This document shows positions 26,249-35,516 of a stretch of 64,000 nucleotides of DNA, piece after piece. Position 1 is the stretch's first letter. Every line of letters begins with the position of its first letter. The notes below the pieces were generated by a model. That model did not search any database. It had not been told where the DNA came from and saw only the letters and a list, made by a program, of their open reading frames with translations. Location: positions 3,162,001-3,226,000 of the forward strand of contig NZ_CP036261.1 in assembly GCF_007741475.1 (NCBI RefSeq), written 5' to 3'. A program made the translations under genes and the position numbers. The DNA comes from Rosistilla ulvae. Its GTDB lineage: Bacteria; Planctomycetota; Planctomycetia; Pirellulales; Pirellulaceae.

Positions 26249-26650
26249 ATGCGCAACCTTCTGATTCTGGGAATGCTGTTGGTGGCAGCGTTTATGGCGG
26301 GGTGGTTCACCATCGATCGCGATGGTGAACAAACAACGATCAAGATTAACCGCGACGAAATTCGTCAAGACGCCCGACAAGCGATCGATCGCGGGAAAGA
26401 TTATTTGGATCGCCAGAACGTGGGGTCGCAGGAGACCGGTCAAGCCAATGCGCTCCTGAATCGCGTGGAAAAAGCAGCGTCGGAATTTCGCTATATCCAG
26501 GAGGGTGGTCAGTACGGGACTCCCGCCGGGTATCAGATGCAACCTAACGGGGCCCCAGCTGCTCCGGGTCAGTTGCAATATTCTTATCCGACGGCCCAGC
26601 AGCCCCCAACGACCGGCGCTCCCAATCAGTTTCCAGCGGCCCGCTACTAA
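26249..26650 (+). CDS. Small membrane-anchored protein
   Basis: The 133-residue protein has a single N-terminal membrane segment (LLILGMLLVAAFMAGWF), a charged helical region (DEIRQDARQAIDRGKDYLD) and a Gln/Pro-rich tail. Function is unknown. The ATG at 26249 is preferred because GGAGAGG lies six bases upstream; another ATG at 26234 is part of that site. Confidence 0.65.
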   Translation: MRNLLILGMLLVAAFMAGWFTIDRDGEQTTIKINRDEIRQDARQAIDRGKDYLDRQNVGSQETGQANALLNRVEKAASEFRYIQEGGQYGTPAGYQMQPNGAPAAPGQLQYSYPTAQQPPTTGAPNQFPAARY

Positions 26651-26873
26651 TCGGACCCCCGTCATTGATGTCGGGAGCCGCGGATTGCGGCGACCATTCC
26701 GATCACCTGCCCTACAATGGATGCAGGTATTTTGCTATTCTATCAGCCACTCGGGGTGTCGTCTCCGCGTGGTTGGGAGTCCTACGCTGCTTGCCTAGTT
26801 CGGGCAGGAGCGGTGAGACGATTCAAACCGCTGCGGGGAACATGCCCCACTCTGTTCCGTTTGTCCCACGCCA

Positions 26874-27932
26874 GTGGCTAGCGTTTTGATACTGATCCTA
26901 AAAAGCGACGCAACCGAATCGCAGATCCAACATGTCATCGAACGTGTCGAATCGCTGGGGTTTGGCGCGCACCTGAGTCGCGGAACGTTCCGCACCATCA
27001 TCGGTTTGATCGGCGACGAACAACGGCTGCAGTCCGAACCGTTGAGTGCGATTCCGGGAGTCTGCCAAGTCGTCCCGGTGATGCCACCCTACAAGCTAGC
27101 TTCGTTGGATGCCCATCCGCAGCCAAGCGTTGTCGATGTTGGCGGAGTTCCGGTGGGTGGCGGCCAATTGGCGATGATCGCTGGCCCCTGTGCTGTCGAA
27201 GAGCCCGAGCGGATGTTGCGGATCGCGATGGCAGTCAAAGCGGCCGGAGCGAACATCTACCGCGGTGGCGCCTACAAACCACGCACCAGCCCCTACAGTT
27301 TCCAAGGGCTGGGCGAAGACGGTCTGAAGATCCTTCGCGATGTGGGCGATACCTGCGGTATGCCGATCGTGACCGAAGTCACCGATCCCCGCAACGTCGA
27401 GACCGTCGCGCGTTATGCCGATCTGCTGCAGATCGGTGCTCGAAATATGCAGAATTTTGTGCTGTTGACCGAAGTCGGCCAGTCGAACAAGCCGGTTCTG
27501 CTGAAACGCGGTATGAGTGCGACGATCGTCGATTGGTTGATGAGTGCCGAATACGTGCTGGCTCAAGGCAACCCCAACGTGATCCTGTGCGAGCGCGGTA
27601 TCAAGAGCTTTGACCCTTCGACTCGCAACCTTTTTGATGTCGCGGCGGTGCCCGTCGTCAAGGGGCTGAGCCATCTGCCGGTGATCGTCGACCCAAGTCA
27701 TGCGACGGGCAAGCCGGCGTTGATTCCACCCTGTGCCTTGGCTGGTGTCGCCGCCGGAGCGGATGGCGTTCACATCGAAGTCCACGACCAGCCGGAAGTC
27801 GCCAAAAGCGACGGCCCTCAAGCCCTGCTGCCCGAGCAGTACGCCGAAGTCGCCGACCAAATCCGCCAGCTCGCGGCGTTGCTGGGCAAGACGATCGCTC
27901 CGCTCCCGTCAGCGACGAGTCCCGGCAATTAG
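26874..27932 (+). CDS. aroF: 3-deoxy-7-phosphoheptulonate (DAHP) synthase, type I beta
   Basis: The 352-residue protein catalyses the first shikimate-pathway step, joining phosphoenolpyruvate and erythrose 4-phosphate. An N-terminal ferredoxin-like regulatory domain (about residues 1-72) precedes the barrel, as in Thermotoga-type enzymes. Barrel motifs are [59 protein letters not shown] and [12 protein letters not shown]. The start is a GTG at 26874, which gives a full-length first strand. Feedback control through the N-terminal domain is known for this class. Confidence 0.93.
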   Translation: MASVLILILKSDATESQIQHVIERVESLGFGAHLSRGTFRTIIGLIGDEQRLQSEPLSAIPGVCQVVPVMPPYKLASLDAHPQPSVVDVGGVPVGGGQLAMIAGPCAVEEPERMLRIAMAVKAAGANIYRGGAYKPRTSPYSFQGLGEDGLKILRDVGDTCGMPIVTEVTDPRNVETVARYADLLQIGARNMQNFVLLTEVGQSNKPVLLKRGMSATIVDWLMSAEYVLAQGNPNVILCERGIKSFDPSTRNLFDVAAVPVVKGLSHLPVIVDPSHATGKPALIPPCALAGVAAGADGVHIEVHDQPEVAKSDGPQALLPEQYAEVADQIRQLAALLGKTIAPLPSATSPGN

Positions 27933-28033
27933 ATTCGGCAAGACATATGCCAACTCGACCGCCTGCCTTGCCGGCGGTTAATCCATCCAATAACCAACTT
28001 AACTTTTATAAATCAATCGACGGAGATCGAACC

Positions 28034-28786
28034 ATGCGAAAGCCATTCATTTGCGGCAACTGGAAGATGAACACCCGCGGCCAGTGTGGCGCGGAATTGG
28101 CGAAAGCTGTTGCCGACGGGATCCCCGCTGGCAGCCAGGTTGAGGTCGGCGTCTGTCCTCCGACTTGCTACCTGGGGGCTGTTGGACCTGCGATCAAGGG
28201 AACCGCCGTTGGATTGGGAGCGCAAAACATGTTGGCCGAGGCCGATGGAGCTTTCACCGGCGAAATCAACCCGGCGATGTTGAACGACCTCGGTTGCCAG
28301 TACGTGATCCTTGGACACAGCGAACGCCGTCAGTTCTTCGGCGAAACCAGTGAAGGGGTTTCGAAGAAAACACAAGCTGCATTGGCCGCCGGATTGGTGC
28401 CGATCGTGTGCGTTGGCGAAACGCTCGAAGAACGCGAAGGGAATCAAACCGAAGCGGTTGTCGCCCAACAGATCGAAGGATCGTTGGCCGGTATTTCGGC
28501 TGAACAATTGCCAACCGTTGTGATCGCATACGAGCCCGTTTGGGCGATCGGTACCGGCAAAGTTGCGACTCCCGAACAAGCCGAAGCGGTTCACGCCCAC
28601 ATCCGCAAGTTGTTGACGGACAAGTTTGGTGGCGAAGCGGCTGAAAAGGTTCGCATCCAGTACGGCGGCAGCGTCAAGCCAGGCAACGCGGCCGAGTTGC
28701 TCGGGCAACCCAATATCGACGGTGCTTTGGTTGGCGGTGCCAGCCTGAAAGCGGAAGATTTTCTCGGAATCATCGCGGCTGCGTAA
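28034..28786 (+). CDS. tpiA: Triosephosphate isomerase
   Basis: The 250-residue enzyme interconverts dihydroxyacetone phosphate and glyceraldehyde 3-phosphate. Catalytic residues Asn9, Lys11 (GNWKMN), His95 (ILGHSERR) and Glu167 (AYEPVWAIGTG) are all present, as is the phosphate-binding YGGSVKP. The ATG at 28034 follows a GGAG by eight bases. Confidence 0.97.
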   Translation: MRKPFICGNWKMNTRGQCGAELAKAVADGIPAGSQVEVGVCPPTCYLGAVGPAIKGTAVGLGAQNMLAEADGAFTGEINPAMLNDLGCQYVILGHSERRQFFGETSEGVSKKTQAALAAGLVPIVCVGETLEEREGNQTEAVVAQQIEGSLAGISAEQLPTVVIAYEPVWAIGTGKVATPEQAEAVHAHIRKLLTDKFGGEAAEKVRIQYGGSVKPGNAAELLGQPNIDGALVGGASLKAEDFLGIIAAA

Positions 28787-28902
28787 CTCAACCGATGCGT
28801 TTGCTGGCGGCTTTGTGGCGAAACGCTGCGAGATTGCAGCGATCGGCGTCAATTCAATAGTGACGGCTAGCGTCAAACATTTCAAAAAACGGATTACTCA
28901 CA

Positions 28903-29628
28903 ATGACGGCTTTGGTATTTGCAAGCATGGCGGGCGTTTTCTTTGGCCTGACGCTCTCGACACTGTCCCTGTTCCTGATCCTGCTGGTCCTTGTTCAACG
29001 CGGCAAGGGGGGCGGTTTGACCGGAGCTTTAGGCGGACCGGGTGGACAAAGTGCGTTTGGTACCAAAGCGGGCGACATGTTCACCAAGATCACCTCGGTG
29101 GTCGCTTTGGTTTGGATTTTCCTGTGTGGTGCTAGCGTGTTCGTGATGGGCAATGCTCGTCCCATGGTCGACAATGCCCCGGTCGTCGAATCTCCGTCGC
29201 TCGACGGCCTTGATGCCGCTGGCGAAATCGTCGACGAAACCGCTGCAATTGCGCTGCCAGGTTCCGAGGATGAAGCGGAAGATGTCGTTGTCGAGACGGA
29301 AGAGGCTGTCGCTGTTCCAGGCGACGAGGCGGCGATGACCGAAGAGCCTAAGGCAGACGCTCCTAAGACTGAAGAGCCAAAGGCAGACGCTCCTAAGGCT
29401 GAAGAGCCAAAGGCAGACGCTCCTAAGACTGAAGAGCCAAAGGCAGACGCTCCTAAGGCTGAAGAGCCAAAGGCAGATGCTCCTAAGACTGAAGAGCCCA
29501 AGGCAGACGCTCCTAAGGCTGAAGAGCCCAAGGCAGACGCTCCTAAGGCTGAAGAGCCCAAGGCAGACGCTCCTAAGGCTGAAGAGCCAAAGGCAGACGC
29601 TCCTAAGAGCGACGAAGCAGCCGAGTAA
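28903..29628 (+). CDS. secG: SecG preprotein translocase subunit with repetitive C-terminal tail
   Basis: The 241-residue protein has the two SecG membrane helices ([19 protein letters not shown] and [19 protein letters not shown]) around the conserved loop [18 protein letters not shown]. SecG assists SecYE in protein export. Residues from about 90 on are unusual: an acidic stretch, then nine copies of the ten-residue unit [11 protein letters not shown]. Typical SecG is about 75-110 residues, so more than half is lineage-specific tail. It follows tpiA by 116 bases. Confidence 0.92.
   Translation: MTALVFASMAGVFFGLTLSTLSLFLILLVLVQRGKGGGLTGALGGPGGQSAFGTKAGDMFTKITSVVALVWIFLCGASVFVMGNARPMVDNAPVVESPSLDGLDAAGEIVDETAAIALPGSEDEAEDVVVETEEAVAVPGDEAAMTEEPKADAPKTEEPKADAPKAEEPKADAPKTEEPKADAPKAEEPKADAPKTEEPKADAPKAEEPKADAPKAEEPKADAPKAEEPKADAPKSDEAAE
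29341..29610 (+). repeat. Nine-copy 30-bp tandem repeat in secG
   Basis: Nine perfect-length 30-base units encode EEPKADAPK plus T, A or S. Units differ at only a few silent or single sites. The T/A choice alternates for the first six units, making a 60-bp higher-order period, and the seventh and eighth units are both A-type. The array stays in frame and ends two codons past the last unit's SDE. Confidence 0.95.
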
Positions 29629-29677
29629 GTCGGCATTGGACGTTGGTTTGCAGGGCGTCGTAGTTTTCGTCGCTTGA

Positions 29678-29701
29678 AACGCTCCGGTTTGTCGGAGCGT
29701 T
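29678..29701 (+). terminator. Hairpin after secG
   Basis: A perfect 9-bp stem AACGCTCCG / CGGAGCGTT (29678-29686 and 29693-29701) with a GTTTGT loop lies 50 bases after the secG stop. The T-tract is poor, so termination strength is uncertain. Confidence 0.5.
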
Positions 29702-29895
29702 CGCTCTGCTAGCACAACTCCAGGCATGATCTCTTCGGTCGGGGGCAATGTCGAACGCGATCGACCTGCACTCCATCTCGCCTTCGCTTGGCATCCAGTG
29801 CGGCATTCCGATGTCGCACTCATATCGCGGCCGCGGAGCCGCAGGCCAAGTTGCCAGTGCGGCAATTCTATCCTTTCAAGATTAGCGTTCCTCTT

Positions 29896-30780
29896 ATGCT
29901 TCAAAGTATGACCGGCCAGGGCCAAGCTCAATCGACGGGCGAATTGGGAACCGTCAGTGTCGAGTTGCGAACGGTCAATAACCGCGGCCTAAAGCTGGCT
30001 GCCCGGTTGGGGGACCAATTCAGCCGACTGGAGCCGCGGGTCGACGCGGTCGTTCGCAAGCATTTGACGCGTGGAACCGTCAATCTAAATGTTCGCTGGC
30101 AACGCGCCGGTTTGGCGTCGGCCTATAGCATCAACGCTGCAGCGCTCACCGCTTATTATCGCAGCCTGTCGGAACTGCAAGCGAATCTGGAGCACGCCGC
30201 TCCGATCGACCTTAGCCAATTGGCCGGATTGCCGGGGGTGATTCAGGAGTGCGATGACCAGGCGGTCGACCAAGATTCGCTGTGGGGACTTCTGGAACCG
30301 GTCCTCGTCTCCGCGCTGGAAAACCTGAACCAGATGCGAGCGGCTGAAGGGGCTTCGATGTTGAAGAGCCTGCAAGCGGATCACGCCGAGATCGCCAAAC
30401 ATCTGGAATCGATCTGCCTGTTGGCACCGCGGATCGTCGATAACTATCGCGACCGCTTGGAATCGCGGATCGTCGAATTGCTGAGTTCTCGCGGGCTGGA
30501 AATTGCCCAAGTCGATGTGCTGAAGGAACTTCAGGTGTTCGCCGACCGTACCGATATCAGCGAAGAGATCACACGGCTTCAAAGCCATTTGCAGATATTT
30601 AACGAGACCGTGGCCAGCGAACAAGCGAGCGGGCGGCGCTTGGATTTTGTGATTCAAGAGATGTTTCGCGAGACGAACACGATCGGCTCGAAGGCCAACG
30701 ACGCGGAGATTGCGCTGCATGTGGTCGACATGAAGTGTGCGATCGAACGGATGCGGGAACTGATACAGAATATCGAATAG
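29896..30780 (+). CDS. yicC: YicC/YloC-family endoribonuclease
   Basis: The 294-residue protein begins MLQSMTGQGQAQS, the typical YicC N-terminus. It carries VELRTVNNRGLKL, VVRKHLTRGTVNLNV, and the C-terminal core FNETVASEQASGRRLDFVIQ, then EMFRETNTIGSKANDAEI. YicC homologues are metal-dependent endoribonucleases involved in small-RNA turnover. It leads a yicC-gmk-rpoZ group, a gene order found in many bacteria. Confidence 0.93.
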   Translation: MLQSMTGQGQAQSTGELGTVSVELRTVNNRGLKLAARLGDQFSRLEPRVDAVVRKHLTRGTVNLNVRWQRAGLASAYSINAAALTAYYRSLSELQANLEHAAPIDLSQLAGLPGVIQECDDQAVDQDSLWGLLEPVLVSALENLNQMRAAEGASMLKSLQADHAEIAKHLESICLLAPRIVDNYRDRLESRIVELLSSRGLEIAQVDVLKELQVFADRTDISEEITRLQSHLQIFNETVASEQASGRRLDFVIQEMFRETNTIGSKANDAEIALHVVDMKCAIERMRELIQNIE

Positions 30781-30875
30781 GGGACGAGGTGCTCGACGCC
30801 TTGGGAGTGGTTCGCGATAGCGTTTTCCCGGGCCGTTGGGCTGCGTTCGCGTAAGGGGCCTGCGAGGCAAGAAGC

Positions 30876-31478
30876 ATGAAAACAAATACTGAAGGGCGTT
30901 TAGTCATCATTTCCGGCCCCAGCGGGGCGGGAAAATCAACGGTCGTCCGCTCGTTGATCCAAGAGTGTCCGCTGCCATTGGTGTTGAGCGTCTCGGCGAC
31001 CACGCGTCCGCCGCGCCCCGATGAACGCGATGGACGGGAGTATTATTTCCTCTCGTCCCAGCAATTCGAAGAACTCCGCCGAGATGGCCAGTTTTTGGAA
31101 TGCGAGGAGGTTTTTGGACGCGGGCATTGGTACGGCACACTCCGCCCGCAAGTGACCACTGGCCTGAAACAGGGACAATGGGTTATCCTAGAGATCGATG
31201 TCCAGGGGGCGATGCGCGTTCTCGAGGACAAAGATCTGCAACCGATCACGATCTTTTTGCATCCCGGCGGGATCGAGGAATTGGAACAACGGCTACGTGC
31301 CCGGGGCACCGAGACCGAAGAAGCGATCACGCGTCGATTGGAAGTTTCCGTAGGCGAGTTGGCATTGATGCACCGCTATCGACACGAAGTGATCAACGAC
31401 ACGGTGGAACGTGCGACATCTGAAATCTGTGAAATACTGAAATCCTACCAGGAGCGAAACGCATGCTCGAAGAGCTGA
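30876..31478 (+). CDS. gmk: Guanylate kinase
   Basis: The 200-residue enzyme phosphorylates GMP to GDP. It has the P-loop GPSGAGKS (14-21), the GMP-binding [34 protein letters not shown], and EIDVQGA. Its 3' end overlaps rpoZ by 16 bases in a different frame, which implies coupled translation. Confidence 0.96.
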   Translation: MKTNTEGRLVIISGPSGAGKSTVVRSLIQECPLPLVLSVSATTRPPRPDERDGREYYFLSSQQFEELRRDGQFLECEEVFGRGHWYGTLRPQVTTGLKQGQWVILEIDVQGAMRVLEDKDLQPITIFLHPGGIEELEQRLRARGTETEEAITRRLEVSVGELALMHRYRHEVINDTVERATSEICEILKSYQERNACSKS

Positions 31479-31726
31479 AAGAAGAAGAGATCGTCAACAA
31501 GGTGGGCGGTCGATTTAAGCTGTCTACACTGATTCAGAAGCGATTGGTGCAATTGAACCAAGGTAGTCGCGCGTTGGTCAATGTTGGCACCCACGACCGA
31601 ATGCAAATCGTTTTGCAGGAAATCGTTCAGGACAAGATCTATCTGAACACGTCCAACGAAGTGCAAACCGTCGACGATATGAATATCGTTCCCGAAGGTC
31701 CTGATTTGGACGTTGGCGATCTTTAA
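31463..31726 (+). CDS. rpoZ: RNA polymerase omega subunit
   Basis: The 87-residue protein matches omega in length and context (directly after gmk). [20 protein letters not shown] corresponds to the conserved omega helix with the KR..L..G motif that clamps beta-prime. It aids polymerase assembly and can take part in ppGpp responses. The ATG overlaps the gmk end. Confidence 0.88.
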   Translation: MLEELKEEEIVNKVGGRFKLSTLIQKRLVQLNQGSRALVNVGTHDRMQIVLQEIVQDKIYLNTSNEVQTVDDMNIVPEGPDLDVGDL

Positions 31727-31808
31727 TCGCTAGCCAGCAGGCTTTCTTTCCGGGGTGTTCTGCCCCGCAACGCGTTCCAACGCGACGGGGTTGCCAAGCA
31801 ACAACTCG

Positions 31809-31868
31809 ACGAATCGCCAACAAGTGTTGGCGATTCGTTTCGGATGCGGCCGTTGATTTTACGGCCGC
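31809..31868. terminator. Strong hairpins between convergent rpoZ and secreted-protein gene
   Basis: A perfect 13-bp stem ACGAATCGCCAAC / GTTGGCGATTCGT (31809-31821, 31826-31838) with an AAGT loop is followed by TT. A second 8-bp stem GCGGCCGT/ACGGCCGC (31846-31853, 31861-31868) follows. Placed between converging genes, they probably act in both directions. Confidence 0.65.
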
Positions 31869-31903
31869 GTCGATCGCGCTATGCGATCGCTTCTTCGATT
31901 GAA

Positions 31904-32851
31904 TTATCGCACCGGTTCGAAGATCACCGCGCGCGGCCGGTTGGCTGATCGATAGGCTGGACGCCCGGTGGGTTCCCGGCGGAATTGGGCACTGTCTAGC
32001 AGGTGGGTGTCGGGCGGTACCAACAGATCTTCGTCGTTCACGTCGAAGGGGGATGGCTTGGCCGCTGGAGCTTTCGGTAGAGGCCGCGCTTCGGTAGCTG
32101 GTTTAGGTGCGGCGGGACGTTGCGATTCCGATTGCGGTTCGCTGGCCGGTTTTTGCGGAACCGAGGGGACTACCATCGGGCTTCGCTGGAAATCGGGGAC
32201 GGTTGTACTGGGACCCTTCAGATCCTGCGGTGTGATGTCCGATGGCGAATCGGGTTCATTGCGTCGCAGGCTGGGGATTTTGGGCTGAGGGAGCGATTCT
32301 TCGCTGCCACGTTGGGGAGCCGACAATTGTGGCGGATCGACGGCTGGCAATTCTTCAATTTCCGGTGGCTCTTGGACCTGCGTCCGTTTTTTTGATTCCG
32401 GTTGTGGCTTCGTTCGCTGCTCGGTCGCTTTGGGAGTGAATTTCCGTTCCGGCTTGGCCTGCGGTTCGTAGTATTCGCTTGGGATGCCGACTTCCGACGG
32501 CGATACGTAGACCGGCTCCGGAGCTGCGAGGGATGGTTCTTGTGTCGGTGCGTGGGAACCTTCGTAAGGTGCTGGGCTGTGCATCATCTCGCCATAACCT
32601 TGCACTTCCATGCCATGGTGCCCCGCCGGTGCATACATCATCGGTGCCGAGGATCCGCCACATTTGCAAACGCCGTTGCATTTCGCGCACGCGTGGTAGC
32701 CCGGGCCATAGCAGACGCCGTACTTTCGGGCGGCGGCATTCCACACTTTGACGATCGGGTTCTTGCTGGCCAGCTCTTTTGCTTGCAGGTCGACGGCTAG
32801 GCCGTGGATCGTCAAACATGCGATCGATGCGTAAGTGAATGCAGCTCTCAT
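31904..32851 (-). CDS. Secreted Cys-cluster, proline-rich protein
   Basis: The 315-residue protein has a short N-terminal hydrophobic segment (possible signal peptide). A compact cysteine cluster at residues 47-64 follows (Cys47, Cys55, Cys58, Cys62, Cys64). The rest is a long Pro/Ser/Gln/Lys-rich, probably disordered tail. The cluster resembles short CxxC-type motifs seen in planctomycete surface proteins and could bind metal or form cross-links. No known domain is recognised. Confidence 0.65.
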   Translation of the reverse strand: MRAAFTYASIACLTIHGLAVDLQAKELASKNPIVKVWNAAARKYGVCYGPGYHACAKCNGVCKCGGSSAPMMYAPAGHHGMEVQGYGEMMHSPAPYEGSHAPTQEPSLAAPEPVYVSPSEVGIPSEYYEPQAKPERKFTPKATEQRTKPQPESKKRTQVQEPPEIEELPAVDPPQLSAPQRGSEESLPQPKIPSLRRNEPDSPSDITPQDLKGPSTTVPDFQRSPMVVPSVPQKPASEPQSESQRPAAPKPATEARPLPKAPAAKPSPFDVNDEDLLVPPDTHLLDSAQFRREPTGRPAYRSANRPRAVIFEPVR

Positions 32852-32998
32852 AACCCGGTCCTTCAGGCGCAGATGATACGGATGTCACAATCAGTCATCG
32901 GCATCGTTACCCATCAAAACGAAAGCTGCTGGTCAAACCGGAGCAGGATTCTTGGCCAGACCGACGAAGCTGGGTAGACCGCAACGATTACGAGATGT

Positions 32999-34054
32999 TT
33001 ACGCCGGCTTGATTGCCGAAAGCAATCCACAGTGGACTCCCGTCGCCACGACCGGCTGGGGCCTCAAACCCGCCGCTTCTAACCAGTTCCGATACTCGGC
33101 GGCGCTGTAGGCCCGACCTTCGGTGAACGAGAACAGCGACGCCGAATAGAGCGCTACTGGCAGAGGCCCGTCGAGGGTGTCGTTGAGGAAGACGTCGTGA
33201 ATCATCAACTGGCCGCCGGGGGATAAGGCCTTGGCGCAGCGATCGATCAACGCTTCGCATTCTGGTAGATCCCAGTCGTGGAGAATATTTGACAGCAGGA
33301 TCGCGTCGGCCGCTTCGGGCAGCGGGGCGGCGAACATGTCGCCGCTGACAAGTTCGCATCGGTCCATCACTCCATAATGCTGCCCCATCTCTTCGGCAAC
33401 CTTCAGAACTTCGGGCCGATCGAACAAGATCCCCTGCAGGTTTGGATTCTTTTGCAGCAGTGCGTAGGTGTAGATCCCCGTTCCGCCGCCGACGTCCAAC
33501 AACCGCCGAGCCTTGCTCAGATCGGCGACCTCCGCAAGCAAGGGGGCTACGTTTTTGGCTCGTCCCGAAAGGGCCAGCGTGAAGTGCCGAGCGGTGTCAG
33601 CTGCTTCCATGGCCGATGCGATTCCGTCGCGATAGATAAATGCAGCGCCGCCACCATCGCTTGCATCCGAACCGAGCGGTCGATTCGATTTCAGCAACTC
33701 AACCATTTGCAGAACCGATGGATTTTGCGCCGCTAGCCCCAGGTAGTCGCCGCAATCAAAAGCGCCTCCTGGGACCAAGTGCTCGCGAGCCAAATCGGTT
33801 AGCTGCAGCCGCTCGGCGTCGATTTGCAGCATTCCCATCGACCGCAATGCGGTGACCAAAACGTTGGCCGGTCGGATTTGGATCGATAGCCGCTGGGCCA
33901 GTTCTTCCAGTGAACATGGGGCCCGGTCCAGGCTGCCAAACAAATCGAAATGCGCGACTGCAGCGGTCAGTAGTTCCGAACCGTGGTTGCCGCGAAAGTG
34001 TTCAAAAATCGGAGTGGGGTCGGTTTGCGGTTTTACCAAAGCGTTACGCGTCAC
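32999..34054 (-). CDS. SAM-dependent O-methyltransferase-like protein
   Basis: The 351-residue protein is a two-domain class I methyltransferase of the O-methyltransferase family 2 / hydroxyneurosporene-type. An N-terminal winged-helix dimerisation domain (HFDLFGSLDRAPCSLEELAQ) precedes the SAM domain, with motif I LLDVGGGTGIYTYAL and motifs ILLSNILHDWDLPECEALI and LSPGGQLMIHDVFL. The histidine in LHDWD is the usual catalytic base. The substrate is unknown. The start is set at the GTG at 34054 with AGGA nine bases upstream; the frame is open to 34207 but that extension lacks family similarity. The AraC-type regulator lies upstream on the same strand and may control it. Confidence 0.85.
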   Translation of the reverse strand: MTRNALVKPQTDPTPIFEHFRGNHGSELLTAAVAHFDLFGSLDRAPCSLEELAQRLSIQIRPANVLVTALRSMGMLQIDAERLQLTDLAREHLVPGGAFDCGDYLGLAAQNPSVLQMVELLKSNRPLGSDASDGGGAAFIYRDGIASAMEAADTARHFTLALSGRAKNVAPLLAEVADLSKARRLLDVGGGTGIYTYALLQKNPNLQGILFDRPEVLKVAEEMGQHYGVMDRCELVSGDMFAAPLPEAADAILLSNILHDWDLPECEALIDRCAKALSPGGQLMIHDVFLNDTLDGPLPVALYSASLFSFTEGRAYSAAEYRNWLEAAGLRPQPVVATGVHCGLLSAIKPA

Positions 34055-34210
34055 GATGCGGATTCCTGGTGCGAGACGGTTGGGCGACGCGTCGATCCGC
34101 CGCCGAGAGGGCGTGTCGGCAGGTGCCGACACCAGCCAATTTGTAGCTGACAAAAATTGCGAGAGCAATTCACCGAACAAGCCATAAGCTGCGTCGGTCC
34201 CGCGCACGCG

Positions 34211-35176
34211 TTATTTGGAGGCCTGCAACGTTTCCGAAGGCAGTTCGCCAAATTGCGTTCGATAGGCCTGGGCAAACTCGCCCAGATGCCAGAACCCCCA
34301 TCGGCACGCTTCGGCTGATACCGTCGTCGTTTGCGCGGTCGCTTGATTGAGCGCGGCGTGGACTTGATGCAAGCGACAGCGCGTCAGGTATTGCATCGGC
34401 GAGAGCCCAAGCACACGTTGAAACGCGTATTGCAACGTCCGCTCGCTGACGCTAGCGTGCTCACACAGATCGATCAACCGGACCGTGATTCCAGGGTTGC
34501 CGATGATGTAGTCTTCCAATTGGTTCACCAATCGATGCGCTTTGGCGATCTGTGGCTGCGGTTTTTCATCTTCGGAGATCGCCAGCGATTGCAGCGGCCT
34601 GAGCATCAATGTGGTTAATTCGTCGATGATTGCCGCCCGATACTCGGCATGCTGAACGCACTCGTCGTTGTTGCTGGCGGCATCCAACAACGCATCGACA
34701 CACAACTGAACTCGGGCGGCGATCGCATCGTCGGCGATCAAACCTGTCTTGTTTTCCGCGGGCAGGCAGAGCGTTTGCCCGGTCAGAGTGCGGTAATAGT
34801 CTTCGACATATTGCGACGAAATGAAGGTCGCGGTGCAGCGAAAGCCTTGCTGTTTGACACACGCATCAAAATCTAAATCGGGCGGCAGGACAACTAACCG
34901 ATCGCGTTGGATCCGGACGTGCGCGAAATCACCCTCGTGAGAGTCGTCGAACATCACAGCGGCGTATCGCGACGTGGCCCCACGACCGCGTGCGGCCACC
35001 GCTTGATTGACCGACATCCGAAGCACTTGCAGGCACCCCAAGTCGACGATCTGTTGCGTGCTGGAAAAACGTCCCGGTGTCAGCTGGACAATATCGATCG
35101 CCGAACCAAATGCCGAACTGTCCCAGTCCGCGATATCCGAGATGATCTGTTGGCGAAAGACGGAGGATCCGTTCAT
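34211..35176 (-). CDS. AraC-family transcriptional regulator
   Basis: The 321-residue protein has a C-terminal double helix-turn-helix of the AraC/XylS type (LIDLCEHASVSERTLQYAFQ; VLGLSPMQYLTRCRLHQVHA; WGFWHLGEFAQAYRTQFGE). An N-terminal sensing region of about 200 residues precedes it. The effector is unknown. It precedes the methyltransferase on the same strand, so it may regulate that gene or itself. Confidence 0.88.
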   Translation of the reverse strand: MNGSSVFRQQIISDIADWDSSAFGSAIDIVQLTPGRFSSTQQIVDLGCLQVLRMSVNQAVAARGRGATSRYAAVMFDDSHEGDFAHVRIQRDRLVVLPPDLDFDACVKQQGFRCTATFISSQYVEDYYRTLTGQTLCLPAENKTGLIADDAIAARVQLCVDALLDAASNNDECVQHAEYRAAIIDELTTLMLRPLQSLAISEDEKPQPQIAKAHRLVNQLEDYIIGNPGITVRLIDLCEHASVSERTLQYAFQRVLGLSPMQYLTRCRLHQVHAALNQATAQTTTVSAEACRWGFWHLGEFAQAYRTQFGELPSETLQASK

Positions 35177-35516
35177 GGTTGTTAGCGTCCTCTCTTAGCT
35201 TTTGAGGTCGATGAGGGGCGCAGATGAGTCGCATTACACCGTCATTCTACACCTTCTTGTCATGGCACACTTGCGAATCGACCACGGTTCGACGCTAGCC
35301 CAGGGCAATGATCTATCCATGCTTGCCTGTTATTTAACGAAAGTAATCCCCATTTGGACCCGCAATCGCCAGGAAAAGTCATCCGTCGATTGTTGACCTA
35401 GGGCAAAGCGGATTCCGCGACGCGAGTGTACCTGCCGGACGTCGCTCAACGCAGCGTTCACCTTGCATACGCTCTCAGCCATTCCGCCGCTGCGGACGCT
35501 CTAACAGGAAGCCCAC
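35177..35516. other. Intergenic region
   Basis: These 340 bases lie between the FAD-dependent gene's stop and the start of the AraC gene; both are on the minus strand. The AraC promoter must lie here. I see no RNA, repeat or credible small gene. Confidence 0.35.

Noticed and set aside
29341-29610. CRISPR-like array
   Set aside because: Units are contiguous without spacers and are translated in frame as part of SecG.
35262-35276. Sigma-54-like promoter (TGGCACACTTGC)
   Set aside because: The spacing between GG and GC is three bases too short for a -24/-12 promoter.
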